Assembly: GCF_001647715.1 (NCBI RefSeq)
Contig: NZ_CP015600.1
Coordinates: 2,728,001-2,792,000, forward strand
Direction of reading: 5' to 3'
Source of the DNA: Pseudomonas antarctica
GTDB taxonomy: Bacteria; Pseudomonadota; Gammaproteobacteria; Pseudomonadales; Pseudomonadaceae
Length of the DNA: 64,000 bases
This document shows, piece by piece, positions 26,639-35,752 of this stretch (position 1 is its first letter; each line of letters opens with the position of its first letter). A program made the position numbers and the translations under genes. The notes beneath the pieces were generated by a model. That model had not been told where the DNA came from and ran no database searches. It saw only the letters and a list, made by a program, of their open reading frames with translations.

Positions 26639-27238
26639 ATGGACATCTTTCTCTACGCCTTCAGCGTCATGTACAGCCCGGGTCCGGTAAATTTCATGGG
26701 CTTGAATGCCGGGCTCACCGGCAAATTCCGCCGCTCCACCGGTTTCTTCATCGGCGTAGGCTGCGCGATGCTGTTGCTGTTCGTACTGTTTGGTTACACC
26801 GGCGAGGCGATCATTTCCCAAGCGGCACTACCGTATATCTCGCTGGTCGGCGGCGTTTACACACTGTATCTGGCCTATCAGGTGTTCACCGCGCGCACGG
26901 TTGTCGAGGACGCTTCCCGTGAACCGGGCAAAACCCTCACGTTCTGGAACGGCCTGGTGATTCAGTTGCTTAATCCCAAAGGCATCATGGCGGTACTGCC
27001 GATCACCAGCGTGATGTTGCCGGCGGCGCATATCAGCGGTGCGTCCATTGCTGGAGTGTCGGCATTACTGGCGTGCGGTGCGTTCGGCGCGCCTTGGGTC
27101 TACGCGTTGCTTGGGGCGGTGCTGGGACGGCGAATCAGCGGGACGTCGGCGTTTACCGTCTTCAACCGCTGCATGGGGATAGCACTGGCCGCGTGTGCGT
27201 ATTTCATGTTTCACGCGTTCTACCTGCACCTGATTTAA
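26639..27238 (+). CDS. LysE/RhtB-family exporter
   Basis: The 199-residue protein has six hydrophobic spans and the LysE signature near the start (YSPGPVNFMGLNAGLTGKFRRSTGFFIGVG). The loop WNGLVIQLLNPKGIMAVLPI carries the conserved NPK. It should export an amino acid or similar metabolite. It follows the LysR gene by 72 nt and may share its transcript. Confidence 0.88.
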   Translation: MDIFLYAFSVMYSPGPVNFMGLNAGLTGKFRRSTGFFIGVGCAMLLLFVLFGYTGEAIISQAALPYISLVGGVYTLYLAYQVFTARTVVEDASREPGKTLTFWNGLVIQLLNPKGIMAVLPITSVMLPAAHISGASIAGVSALLACGAFGAPWVYALLGAVLGRRISGTSAFTVFNRCMGIALAACAYFMFHAFYLHLI

Positions 27239-27341
27239 ACATGAGCAAATCTTGTGTTCGTCTGAAATAAAATGAGTTTGTCTCACTATCAGCATCTGTC
27301 GACAATGGCTGCCATAAATACCTACGTTGGAGTTGTATGTC

Positions 27342-29630
27342 ATGGCAGTCGCTCATTCCCTTGGATTTCCGCGCATTGGACGCGATCGTGAACTGAAAAA
27401 AGCGCAGGAAGCGTTTTGGAAGGGTGAACTCGACGAAGCGGGCCTGCGTGCCGTCGGCCGTGACCTGCGCAAGACCCACTGGGACCTGCAGAAAAAGGCC
27501 GGTATCGAATTGCTGCCCGCCGGTGACTTCGCCTGGTATGACCAGGTACTGACACATTCGCTGATGTTCGGCGTGATCCCTGAGCGTTTCCGCCCGGCGG
27601 ATGGCAAAGCCACGTTGCATACCCTGTTCGGCATGGCCCGTGGCGTCAGTGACAGCTGCTGCGGCGGTGCCCACGCTCAGGAAATGACCAAGTGGTTCGA
27701 CACCAACTACCACTATCTGGTACCCGAATTCAGCGCCGATCAGCAGTTCCACCTGGGTTGGGATGAGTTGTTTGAAGAAGTGCAGGAAGCCCGTGACCTG
27801 GGCCACACCGTCAAGCCGGTCGTCATCGGCCCGCTGACTTACCTGTGGCTGGGCAAGGCCAAGGGCGGCGACTTCGACAAGCTCGACCTGCTCGAGCGCC
27901 TGCTGCCGCTGTACGGCCAGATCTTCCAGCGCCTGGCTGACCTGGGCGTTGAGTGGGTGCAGATTGACGAGCCAATCCTGGTGCTGGACCTGCCACAAGC
28001 GTGGAAAAACGCTTTTGAGCGTGCCTACAACCTGATCCAGCGTGACCCGCTGAAAAAGCTGGTGGCCACTTACTTCGGCGGCCTCGAAGAGAACCTGGGC
28101 CTGGCCGCTAACCTGCCGGTCGACGGCCTGCACATCGACCTGGTGCGTGCGCCGGACCAATACCCGACGATCCTCGACCGCTTGCCGGCTTATAAAGTGT
28201 TGTCGTTGGGGGTCGTCAACGGCCGTAACGTCTGGCGTTGCGACCTGGAAAAAGCCCTGGCGACTTTGCAACACGCGCATGAGAAATTGGGTGATCGCCT
28301 GTGGGTGGCACCGTCCTGCTCGCTGCTGCACAGCCCGGTTGACTTGAACCGTGAAGACACGCTGGATGCCGAACTGAAAAGCTGGTTGGCGTTCGCCCTG
28401 CAGAAGTGCTCGGAAGTCGCGGTGCTGGCCCAGGCTGTCACTGAGCCCGAAGCACCGAACGTGCTCGCCGCCCTGGCGCAAAGCCGCGCGGTACAAGCGG
28501 CCCGCGCCGCTTCGCCACGCATTCACAAGCCGGCCGTGCAAGCCCGTGTGGCGGCAATCACCGCCAAGGACACGCAGCGCCAGTCGCTGTTCGCGCAGCG
28601 TATCAACAAACAGCGTGCCGGCCTGAACCTGCCGCTGTTCCCGACCACCACCATCGGTTCATTCCCGCAAACCGCCTCGATCCGCCTGGCGCGCCAGTCC
28701 TTCAAAACCGGCAAGCTGAGTGAAGCCGAATACGTCGAAGCCATGCACAGCGAGATCAAACACGCCGTTGAAGTGCAGGAAAACCTGGGCCTGGATGTGC
28801 TGGTGCACGGTGAAGCCGAGCGCAACGACATGGTTGAATACTTCGCCGAGCAACTGGACGGCTACGTGTTCACCCGCTTCGGCTGGGTCCAGAGCTACGG
28901 TTCGCGCTGCGTGAAACCGGCGGTGATCTTCGGCGACCTGAGCCGCCCCAAAGCCATGACGGTGGAGTGGATCCGCTACGCCCAGGGCCTGACCAGCAAG
29001 GTCATGAAGGGCATGCTGACCGGCCCGGTGACCTTGCTGATGTGGTCTTTCCCACGGGAAGACGTGAGCCGCGAAGTGCAGGCGCGTCAACTGGCCTTGG
29101 CCATCCGTGACGAGGTGGTCGACCTGGAAGCCGCCGGCATCAAGATCGTCCAAATCGACGAAGCCGCGTTCCGTGAAGGGCTGCCGTTGCGCCAGGCGCA
29201 GTGGCAGCACTACCTGGACTGGGCGACCGAAGTGTTCCGTCTGTGCGCCTGCGGGGTGCGCGATGAAACCCAGATCCACACCCACATGTGCTACAGCGAG
29301 TTCAACGATGTGATCGAGTCCATTGCGGCCATGGATGCCGACGTCATCACCATCGAGACGTCGCGCTCGGACATGGAGTTGCTGGACGCGTTCGAAGCCT
29401 TCGCTTACCCGAACGAAATCGGCCCGGGTGTCTACGACATCCACTCGCCACGCGTGCCGGATGTTGCACAAATGGTTAACTTGCTGCGCAAGGCGGCCAA
29501 ACGGATTCCGGCCGAGCGTCTGTGGGTCAACCCGGATTGCGGTTTGAAGACCCGTGCCTGGCCGGAGACTGAAGCGGCGCTGATCCACATGGTCGCGGCG
29601 GCGCGTCAACTACGCGCTGAACTGGCGTGA
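27342..29630 (+). CDS. metE: Cobalamin-independent methionine synthase
   Basis: The 762-residue protein is full length for MetE. All four zinc ligands are present at the positions expected from E. coli with a 7-residue shift: H648 and C650 (THMCYS), E672 and C733 (NPDCGLKTR). The N-terminal half starts [17 protein letters not shown]. It transfers the methyl group of methyltetrahydropteroyl-polyglutamate to homocysteine. TTGGAG at 27327-27332 is the ribosome site, so ATG 27342 is the start. The 103-nt gap upstream should hold the promoter. Confidence 0.96.
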   Translation: MAVAHSLGFPRIGRDRELKKAQEAFWKGELDEAGLRAVGRDLRKTHWDLQKKAGIELLPAGDFAWYDQVLTHSLMFGVIPERFRPADGKATLHTLFGMARGVSDSCCGGAHAQEMTKWFDTNYHYLVPEFSADQQFHLGWDELFEEVQEARDLGHTVKPVVIGPLTYLWLGKAKGGDFDKLDLLERLLPLYGQIFQRLADLGVEWVQIDEPILVLDLPQAWKNAFERAYNLIQRDPLKKLVATYFGGLEENLGLAANLPVDGLHIDLVRAPDQYPTILDRLPAYKVLSLGVVNGRNVWRCDLEKALATLQHAHEKLGDRLWVAPSCSLLHSPVDLNREDTLDAELKSWLAFALQKCSEVAVLAQAVTEPEAPNVLAALAQSRAVQAARAASPRIHKPAVQARVAAITAKDTQRQSLFAQRINKQRAGLNLPLFPTTTIGSFPQTASIRLARQSFKTGKLSEAEYVEAMHSEIKHAVEVQENLGLDVLVHGEAERNDMVEYFAEQLDGYVFTRFGWVQSYGSRCVKPAVIFGDLSRPKAMTVEWIRYAQGLTSKVMKGMLTGPVTLLMWSFPREDVSREVQARQLALAIRDEVVDLEAAGIKIVQIDEAAFREGLPLRQAQWQHYLDWATEVFRLCACGVRDETQIHTHMCYSEFNDVIESIAAMDADVITIETSRSDMELLDAFEAFAYPNEIGPGVYDIHSPRVPDVAQMVNLLRKAAKRIPAERLWVNPDCGLKTRAWPETEAALIHMVAAARQLRAELA

Positions 29631-29658
29631 TCTAAACCTCTGACCGACGGGGCCAACC

Positions 29659-29814
29659 TTACTTGGGGTTGACCTCGATGCGGTCAAACCCCTTCCAGCG
29701 ATACAGCATCACCGAGAGGGCCCAACTGGCGATAAAGATCCCGTAGATGCCAAACAGTTTGGCACGCACATGGCTATTGGAATCACTGAAAACCTGGGCA
29801 AGACGGTGGATCAT
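29659..29814 (-). CDS. Short 51-residue membrane protein or gene remnant
   Basis: An intact frame from ATG 29814 to TAA 29659 reads MIHRLAQVFSDSNSHVRAKL, then a hydrophobic segment LFGIYGIFIASWALSVMLY. AGGGT lies about 8 nt upstream. The beginning is reminiscent of the N-terminus of HoxN/HupN/NixA nickel-cobalt permeases, which are about 300 residues long. If so, this is the first span of a truncated gene. It could also be a genuine one-span small protein. Confidence 0.5.
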   Translation of the reverse strand: MIHRLAQVFSDSNSHVRAKLFGIYGIFIASWALSVMLYRWKGFDRIEVNPK

Positions 29815-29933
29815 CAGGTACACCCTATGGGCAGTGGCGCGGTCGTTTCGAAGCGGTTAAGGCTTCAGGTTGAGAAACTTAATCGATTCTGTCGGCGTCG
29901 ATAATGAAATAGGCAGGTTGAGTGGAGAGAAAG

Positions 29934-30485
29934 ATGGCAGGCATGAATGGGCAGTCTATCGAGGCGGTGATTCAGTTCTGGAAGCAGGCCGGGCCCAAGC
30001 GCTGGTTCGCCAAGGACGACGAATTTGACGCGGCCTTTCGCGACGGGTTTCACGCGACCCACATGCAGGCGGCACGGCGCGAGTTGGAAGGCTGGCTGGG
30101 TTCAGCCCATGGCGCGCTGGCGTTGCTGATCCTGCTGGATCAATACCCACGCAATGCGTTTCGCGGTACCGCGCATATGTTTGCCACCGACCCGCTGGCG
30201 CGTTTGTACGCACACCGCATGGTCGAGGGCGGGCTCGACCAGCTTGTCGAGCCCGAACTACGCGCGTTCTGTTATTTGCCGTTTGAGCATTCGGAAGACC
30301 CGGCGGATCAGCAGCGTTCGGTGGCGTTGAACCAGCACCTGGATGCCAGCACCCGCCACTGGGCCAATGAGCACGCGAACATCATCCAACGGTTCGGGCG
30401 TTTCCCCCATCGCAATGCGGTGCTGGCCAGGGTAACCACGCCACAGGAACAGGCATTTCTCCAGGCCGGCGGCTTCGCAGGCTAG
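29934..30485 (+). CDS. DUF924-family protein
   Basis: The 183-residue, all-helical protein has the DUF924 landmarks VIQFWKQAGPKRWFAKDDEFD, LILLDQYPRNAFRGTAHMFATDP and FCYLPFEHSED. The family is widespread and of unknown biochemical role, with a TPR-like fold. ATG 29934 is preceded by GGAGAG. Its stop overlaps the stop of the convergent hydrolase gene by 4 nt (CTAG). Confidence 0.88.
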   Translation: MAGMNGQSIEAVIQFWKQAGPKRWFAKDDEFDAAFRDGFHATHMQAARRELEGWLGSAHGALALLILLDQYPRNAFRGTAHMFATDPLARLYAHRMVEGGLDQLVEPELRAFCYLPFEHSEDPADQQRSVALNQHLDASTRHWANEHANIIQRFGRFPHRNAVLARVTTPQEQAFLQAGGFAG

Positions 30486-31921
30486 GCTTCGGCCTGCGCC
30501 AGGGGTACCTTGGCGGGCGCTGGACGAAAGCGCCGCAGGCCCTTGAGGTCGACCGCCCAGCGCAACGCTTCGGTGGCCGAAGGACGCGGGCCGTGGCTGA
30601 TTGCGTTGTCATCCTCGCCCAGCGTGCCGAGGTAGCCCTGGGCGCCGCCGCGCTCGCTCCAGTAATGGGTGTGGCTCAGCCAGGAGCGGGCGAGCCAGCC
30701 TTTCCATTTGCCCACGGTTACCGGCAGGTCCAGCACGCCTGCGCCCATCACTGGCTTGACCGGGCCGCCGACGACATCACCAAACAGGCCGAAGGGCGCC
30801 GGGAAGTAGAGATTGGTCCAGCGCGTCACGGCAAATACCGCTGCATGATGCAGGTACTGCGGGGTGAACGGTTTTTGGCCGAGCATCACTGGCTGGCGGG
30901 CGTTGTAGCCGTAGCCCTTGGTGTCCTCGGTGGGCGGGCAGGCCGGGGCTTCGCGGCGCTCAATGCGTTTTTTGAAGTCACTCACACTGCGGCCCAGCAG
31001 CAGGCTGGCATGCGCCATCGGGCTGCCGACGGTGACCAGGTCGGTGATGCGCCACGGGTTGCCCAGGCCGCGCTGCTCGATAAACGCTTCGGCCTGCTGC
31101 TCGCGAAAACTCAAAGTACGGCCCAGGCTGCCGTCGAGGGCCGCGCCGGCGTTGGGCAGCGCTTCCTTGATCACCGGTTGCAGGGCTGCGTGGTCGGCAT
31201 AACGGCTGGCCAGCTCGCGGTTGCTGGGGATGACTTGGGTCAGTTGGTCGTGATGTTCATGCCACAGGTAGCCGACGATATCGTAGGCAATCACACTGCC
31301 CAAGCTGTGGCCGACGACGATGATGCGGTCATAGTCGCCCTTTTTGTGCAGGGCGCGCAGCAACTCCACGCCATCGGCACGGATCTGTTCGCGCACCACT
31401 ACGTTCTGCGGGTTGGGGCTGAGGTAGCGGGCCGCGTCACCCAAATAGGACAGCGCGGAATAGCGCAACCCCAGGCCGATGGCGCCGACCAGCAGTGGAA
31501 CCAGTGCGAAGGGGTTGTCGCTGTGATCGAACTGGCCCCAGGCCGTGGCCAGGGTGCCGGTAGCGACCAGCAGCAAGAGCACCATCACCGTCCAGCGGGT
31601 GGTGCGCCAGATCGGCACGATGGCGTCGGGAATGTCGCGGCGCGGGCGCTTGAAAATATCCCACAGCCAGCCCAGCAGATGGCCGACCTTGGTGCCTTGC
31701 ATCTTGTGAGCCCAGTAATACTCGTAGAAATCCGTGCTGGTGCGCCCCGACGACTTCAGAACACGCAGGTCGAAATTGCGCGAGAGCCGGTCCGGCTTGC
31801 TCCAGTAGAACGGAGTGCCGCCGGGCGTGTCCGTCGGGATCATGGCTTCCACGAAGCCGCGTAAAGTGTCCATCGGGCGCTGTTCGCCGATGCCGTGGAT
31901 GACGACAACTGCTTGTTTCAT
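30482..31921 (-). CDS. Membrane-associated alpha/beta hydrolase
   Basis: The 479-residue protein opens with KQAVVVIHGIGEQRPMDTLRG and carries a nucleophile elbow GHSLGS in IIVVGHSLGSVIAYDIVGY. Two adjacent hydrophobic spans (about residues 110-128 and 138-150) lie inside the sequence, before the elbow. Lipase or esterase activity is likely; the substrate is unknown. The GIGEQ motif is typical of a group of bacterial serine hydrolases without assigned function. It stands alone. Confidence 0.78.
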   Translation of the reverse strand: MKQAVVVIHGIGEQRPMDTLRGFVEAMIPTDTPGGTPFYWSKPDRLSRNFDLRVLKSSGRTSTDFYEYYWAHKMQGTKVGHLLGWLWDIFKRPRRDIPDAIVPIWRTTRWTVMVLLLLVATGTLATAWGQFDHSDNPFALVPLLVGAIGLGLRYSALSYLGDAARYLSPNPQNVVVREQIRADGVELLRALHKKGDYDRIIVVGHSLGSVIAYDIVGYLWHEHHDQLTQVIPSNRELASRYADHAALQPVIKEALPNAGAALDGSLGRTLSFREQQAEAFIEQRGLGNPWRITDLVTVGSPMAHASLLLGRSVSDFKKRIERREAPACPPTEDTKGYGYNARQPVMLGQKPFTPQYLHHAAVFAVTRWTNLYFPAPFGLFGDVVGGPVKPVMGAGVLDLPVTVGKWKGWLARSWLSHTHYWSERGGAQGYLGTLGEDDNAISHGPRPSATEALRWAVDLKGLRRFRPAPAKVPLAQAEA

Positions 31922-32097
31922 AAGCTGATCATTCCTTGAAGAACTACGAAAGGCAGGGCCGATTTCGCAGAGTAGCTAATCGCTATGATCTTGCCATCAT
32001 TGCTGCTATTCCCGCCAGGAATGCCCCCATAAAATCCCTGCATTGTCTTTATCGGCGCAGATCTCGTAGCGTGAGGGCTCACCCCAGGAGATTGCTC

Positions 32098-32730
32098 ATG
32101 AGCCATGGCCCGCTGCGCCTTTACGTTGATTCAATGTTCACCAGCCCTTACGCGATGTCGGTGTTCGTCACCCTGCGGGAAAAGGGCCTGGCCTTCGAGA
32201 CCGTCAGCCTTGATCTTGAAGCGGCGCACAACCAGACCGCGGAGTTTGCCCGGCTGTCGATGACCCAACGCGTACCGACGTTAGTGGAGGGAGACTTCGC
32301 GCTGTCGGAGTCTTCGGCGATCTGTGAGTACCTGGATCAGGCCTACCCTGAAACAGCGGTGTACCCGGCAGATCCAAGACAGCGGGCGAGGGCGCGACAG
32401 GTCCAGGCGTGGTTGCGCAGCGACCTGTTGCCGATTCGCCAGGAGCGCTCGACCTTGGTGGTGTTTTACGGGCAAAAGGCCCCGCCGTTGTCGCCCGCGG
32501 CGCAAGCGGCGGCGCGCAAGTTGATCGATGCGGCGCAGGCGCTGTTGGCGGGCAACCCGACGAACCTGTTCGGCGCGTGGTCCATTGCTGACGTGGACTT
32601 GGCCGTGATGCTCAATCGCTTGATCCTGGGCGGTGACAGCGTGCCTGACGAGCTGGTCGCCTACGCCCGGCACCAGTGGCAGCGGCCATCGGTGCAGGAA
32701 TGGGTCAACCTGCAACGCCCGGCGCTGTAG
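32098..32730 (+). CDS. yfcF: Glutathione S-transferase, YfcF-like
   Basis: The 210-residue protein matches the E. coli YfcF pattern from memory: YVDSMFTSPYAMSVFVTL, LSMTQRVPTLVEGDF, ELSESSAICEYL-type thioredoxin-fold segments and the C-terminal NLFGAWSIADVDLAVMLNRL. YfcF has glutathione transferase and peroxidase activity in oxidative stress. CAGGAG lies 7 nt before ATG 32098. Its 3' end overlaps the convergent small gene by 26 nt. Confidence 0.9.
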   Translation: MSHGPLRLYVDSMFTSPYAMSVFVTLREKGLAFETVSLDLEAAHNQTAEFARLSMTQRVPTLVEGDFALSESSAICEYLDQAYPETAVYPADPRQRARARQVQAWLRSDLLPIRQERSTLVVFYGQKAPPLSPAAQAAARKLIDAAQALLAGNPTNLFGAWSIADVDLAVMLNRLILGGDSVPDELVAYARHQWQRPSVQEWVNLQRPAL

Positions 32731-32980
32731 CGGTTTCTTGCCATTCCTGGGTCACGCGCCGGTCCAGGTCTTCCCAATCCGCCATGCCCAGCACCCGCGT
32801 CGTGTTCAAGCCGCGCAGGTAACCGCGCAGTTGCTGGGCGCTGGCATAGCGCTTTTCGGCGTCCGCCGCTTCGTCCTGCAACACGTGTTCATAATCGACC
32901 AGGTAATCGGCGACCCGCTCGCGAAACTCCGGCAGTACGGCGTCGCGGATGCGGTCGAAGGTTTTCTGGTGGGGCTTCAT
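32705..32980 (-). CDS. Hypothetical 91-residue protein
   Basis: The protein is small, charged and helical (MKPHQKTFDRIRDAVLPEFRERVADYLVDYEHVL...), with no signal peptide or recognised domain. AAGGAC lies 7 nt upstream of the ATG, which supports translation. The last nine codons overlap the end of the glutathione transferase gene on the other strand. Confidence 0.65.
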   Translation of the reverse strand: MKPHQKTFDRIRDAVLPEFRERVADYLVDYEHVLQDEAADAEKRYASAQQLRGYLRGLNTTRVLGMADWEDLDRRVTQEWQETATAPGVAG

Positions 32981-33123
32981 GGCGTGGTCCTTATAGTTTT
33001 AGAGCGGTCGGAGTAGGCGACACTATCGGTTCAAATGATAGTCACCATCAAGGAACGCAAGTTCTGTTTTTACGCGAAAAGCGGACAATCACGCCATCGA
33101 GACGCTGTTCAAGGAAATGCGCG

Positions 33124-33768
33124 ATGAGGACGATGATCCAGTTGGGTTTAATCATGCTGATGCTCGGCACAGCGCTGCTGGCCAACCCGGCCATTGCCGA
33201 TGATGTGCATGCGGGCCATTTGCTGCCACTCGTCGGTAGCGTAGACTCCCTGCAGCACGCGCAATCGGTGGGTGTGTTGTACAGCGAAAACACCCGCGAC
33301 AACCTCAACTACCTTGAACGCTACCACGCCATGGCCATGAACGGCGCCAAGGATGCCCTCGACGGGCGTATCCGCGAGGCGTTCGTCACCAGTTCCGACC
33401 CGGAATTGGCGATTGATTGGTTGATGAGCTCGCTGCAGGGCACTTTTCGTATCGTGACTGTCTATAGCAGCCTGGATGAGCTGGTGCAGGCTCACCCGGA
33501 CGTGGTGGTGGTGCTCGATACCCATAACCAACTGCTGACCCAGCGCAACGACGTGGTCGAAGCGCGTTTTGTGGCGCGGTTTTATGATGCGAACCTGCAA
33601 TACATCGCCAAGGCCGAAGGCTCGGTGCTCAAGCAGGTGCCGTCGGTGTGGGTGCTGGACAAGGCGGCGCCCGAGATAGCCGCGCAGATTGAACAGCAGC
33701 GTGATGTACAGCTTGACGCCTTGAAGCAGTTTGATGTGTCGCTCAAGGCCCTGGTTCGCGCAGGTTGA
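33124..33768 (+). CDS. Exported hypothetical protein
   Basis: The 214-residue protein has a signal peptide (residues 1-25, ending NPAIA). The mature part has a mixed alpha/beta appearance, including VVVVLDTHNQL and FVARFYDANLQYIAKAEG, which suggests a nucleotide-free Rossmann-like or TolB-like fold; no motif is identified. AAGGAA lies 8 nt before the ATG. It is followed after 45 nt by a lipoprotein gene. Confidence 0.7.
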   Translation: MRTMIQLGLIMLMLGTALLANPAIADDVHAGHLLPLVGSVDSLQHAQSVGVLYSENTRDNLNYLERYHAMAMNGAKDALDGRIREAFVTSSDPELAIDWLMSSLQGTFRIVTVYSSLDELVQAHPDVVVVLDTHNQLLTQRNDVVEARFVARFYDANLQYIAKAEGSVLKQVPSVWVLDKAAPEIAAQIEQQRDVQLDALKQFDVSLKALVRAG

Positions 33769-33813
33769 CGCGTGGATTGATGTGAACCCTATTGGTTATT
33801 TTCAGGAATGTTT

Positions 33814-34155
33814 ATGCGCTCTTTTTTCGTCCCGGCCCTGGCTTTTGCTTCCTTGTTGCTGACCGGTTGTATCACCGCTCCCAATGCTCCGACCTTGACG
33901 TTGCAAACCGATAAGAACCCTGAAGGCTATCTGCAGTGCGTCTTGCCCAAGCTTGAAAAATACGGCATCACCTCGACCGTGACCCAGAATTCGCGCCACG
34001 CCAAAGTCGTGTTGACCAGCAAATTTGCGGCTGATGATGTGTTGGAAGCCTACAAGTCCCAAGAGGGCAGCAAGGTGTTCGTGTACGAGCGCAAGCCGCT
34101 GGCTTCGGCGCTCAAGCCGTCGCGGCTTGAGTTGGCGGCGCAGGACTGCAAGTAA
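33814..34155 (+). CDS. Small lipoprotein
   Basis: The 113-residue protein has a lipobox LLTGC (Cys19) after MRSFFVPALAFASL. The rest has no recognised domain; it has two further cysteines (YLQCVLP, AAQDCK). ATG 33814 is chosen because the ATG at 33808 touches the CAGGA ribosome site. It may be cotranscribed with the preceding exported protein. Confidence 0.75.
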   Translation: MRSFFVPALAFASLLLTGCITAPNAPTLTLQTDKNPEGYLQCVLPKLEKYGITSTVTQNSRHAKVVLTSKFAADDVLEAYKSQEGSKVFVYERKPLASALKPSRLELAAQDCK

Positions 34156-34177
34156 CGCCACACCCCACAGAACCCAG

Positions 34178-34212
34178 TGTGGGAGCGGGCAAGCCCGCCC
34201 CCACATTTTTTT
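34178..34212. terminator. REP-like Rho-independent terminator
   Basis: A 13-position stem TGTGGGAGCGGGC/GCCCGCCCCCACA (one mismatch) with a 2-nt loop is followed by seven T. It is a REP-like sequence acting as a plausible terminator for the lipoprotein gene. It lies 10 bp from the end of the convergent creatininase-like gene. Confidence 0.8.
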
Positions 34213-34221
34213 GCGCTCGGC

Positions 34222-34968
34222 CTAAGGTTTTGCTTCGCTGCTGAAGCTGTCGACAACCTTGACCAGCCCTTGAGCCGCCAACGCCACCAACTCACCGCCT
34301 TTTTCCACCGTCGCCAGGGCCGGGTCCGAGCCCATGCGACCATCGGGGAAGCGTGCGCGGAAGTCCAGCGCTTCGCGAATCGGGCCGGTGTTGGCGATTT
34401 GCGGGGAATACTCGGCGGACTTGATCGATTCCGGGTAGGCCCACTGCGTCACCGCAATCTCCGACGGCGTGGCATGGCTGCCGTGGCCTACCGGGAATTG
34501 GCGGTGGGCCAGGTCATTGACGCCTTCCAGATCCCACCAGTTCACCAGTTTCAGCGCGAACCCGGCCGGGCGGCGGGCATAGCTGGCTTCGGCGTACAGC
34601 TCGGAAAAGGCGGCCTCGATGGTGGCGATGTTGCCGCCGTGGCCGTTCAGAAACAGGATCTTCTCGAAACCGTGCCCGGCCAGCGACCGAACCCAGTCGC
34701 CAATCGCGGCAATAAACGTGGACGGGCGCAGGGAAATGGTGCCGGGAAAGCCCAGGTGGTGCTGGGCCATGCCGATATTGAAGGTCGGGGCGATCAGGAT
34801 GTCGGCATTCTGCTGCGCCTCATGGGCGATGATCTCCGGGCACATCCAGTCAGTGCCCAACAGGCCGGTGGGGCCGTGCTGCTCGTTGGAGCCGATGGGG
34901 ATCACCACCGTGCGGCTGCGCTCCAGAAACTGGCCGATCTCGATCCAGGTGGATTTATGTAGAAGCAT
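34222..34968 (-). CDS. Creatininase-family amidohydrolase
   Basis: The 248-residue protein carries the family metal-binding segments PIGSNEQHGPTGLLGTDW (E, H and D ligands around residues 29-41) and FLNGHGGN (about residue 107). The C-terminal half has GSHATPSEIA in place of the usual GxHAGxxETS. Known relatives hydrolyse creatinine, formamides or take part in cofactor and pterin metabolism; the substrate here is unknown. It is flanked by unrelated genes. Confidence 0.85.
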   Translation of the reverse strand: MLLHKSTWIEIGQFLERSRTVVIPIGSNEQHGPTGLLGTDWMCPEIIAHEAQQNADILIAPTFNIGMAQHHLGFPGTISLRPSTFIAAIGDWVRSLAGHGFEKILFLNGHGGNIATIEAAFSELYAEASYARRPAGFALKLVNWWDLEGVNDLAHRQFPVGHGSHATPSEIAVTQWAYPESIKSAEYSPQIANTGPIREALDFRARFPDGRMGSDPALATVEKGGELVALAAQGLVKVVDSFSSEAKP

Positions 34969-34998
34969 GCGACGCTCTCTTTTATCGGTGGGGACAGG

Positions 34999-35712
34999 CT
35001 AACCACCACGGATTGTACGACTACTCGCCACTTGTTGGGGCTTGCAGTTGAGGTAGGTCGACGACTTCAACCAGCGCTGGTCCGGGTACCAGGAGAACAT
35101 GAACTGCCCATCCTTGAGTTTGTCTACCACCTGGCGCGCCACCTGCGGGCGCACGGCCGGGCAACCCTGGCTGCGGCCGATACGGCCTTCGCGCTTGCTC
35201 CACGCCGAGTTGACGTAGTCGGCGGCATGAATCACCAGCGCGCGGTCGCGGGCCTGGTCATTGAAACCCGGCTCCAGGCCGTCCATGCGCAACGAGTAAC
35301 CGTGGGCGCCGAGGTAACTTTCCTGGGTGCGGAACAAGCCCAGGCTGGATTGGTGGCTGCCTTCGAGGTTAGAGAACTGGGTGGCGAAGTTTTCCCCGGA
35401 TTTGGCGCCGTGAGCCACCAGATCGCGCAGTACCAGGGTTTTTTTGCGTAAATCGAAGATCCATAGCCGACGAGCGGTAGAGGGCTGGGAGTAGTCAATA
35501 ACGGCCAGGCGATCCGAGCGTTCCTCGCCGTTATTGACTGCGCACTGCACCGCGCTCAAGGCGCTTTTCAGTACGGTGGGATTGAGTTCTGGAGCCGAGC
35601 GCGCCAGGCTGCTATACAAAGAAGGAGACGTGGGATTGGCGGCGAGCGCAACATTGCTCAGCGTAGCCAGGGTCACGGTGATTAAACCGAAGCGGCCTAT
35701 AAAAGTCAGCAT
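34999..35712 (-). CDS. Murein L,D-transpeptidase catalytic domain family protein (YkuD_2 type)
   Basis: The 237-residue protein has a signal peptide (ending VALA) and the segments KSGENFATQFSNLEGSHQSSLG and VIHAADYVN...GRSQGCPAVRP. The His and Cys of the L,D-transpeptidase-like site are present. It probably acts on peptidoglycan peptide stems. It is divergent, across only 40 nt, from the YcbB-type gene. Confidence 0.85.
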   Translation of the reverse strand: MLTFIGRFGLITVTLATLSNVALAANPTSPSLYSSLARSAPELNPTVLKSALSAVQCAVNNGEERSDRLAVIDYSQPSTARRLWIFDLRKKTLVLRDLVAHGAKSGENFATQFSNLEGSHQSSLGLFRTQESYLGAHGYSLRMDGLEPGFNDQARDRALVIHAADYVNSAWSKREGRIGRSQGCPAVRPQVARQVVDKLKDGQFMFSWYPDQRWLKSSTYLNCKPQQVASSRTIRGG

Positions 35713-35752
35713 CTACAGTACATCCCCCCGCTGTGGGTTGGAGTTAAGTCAA

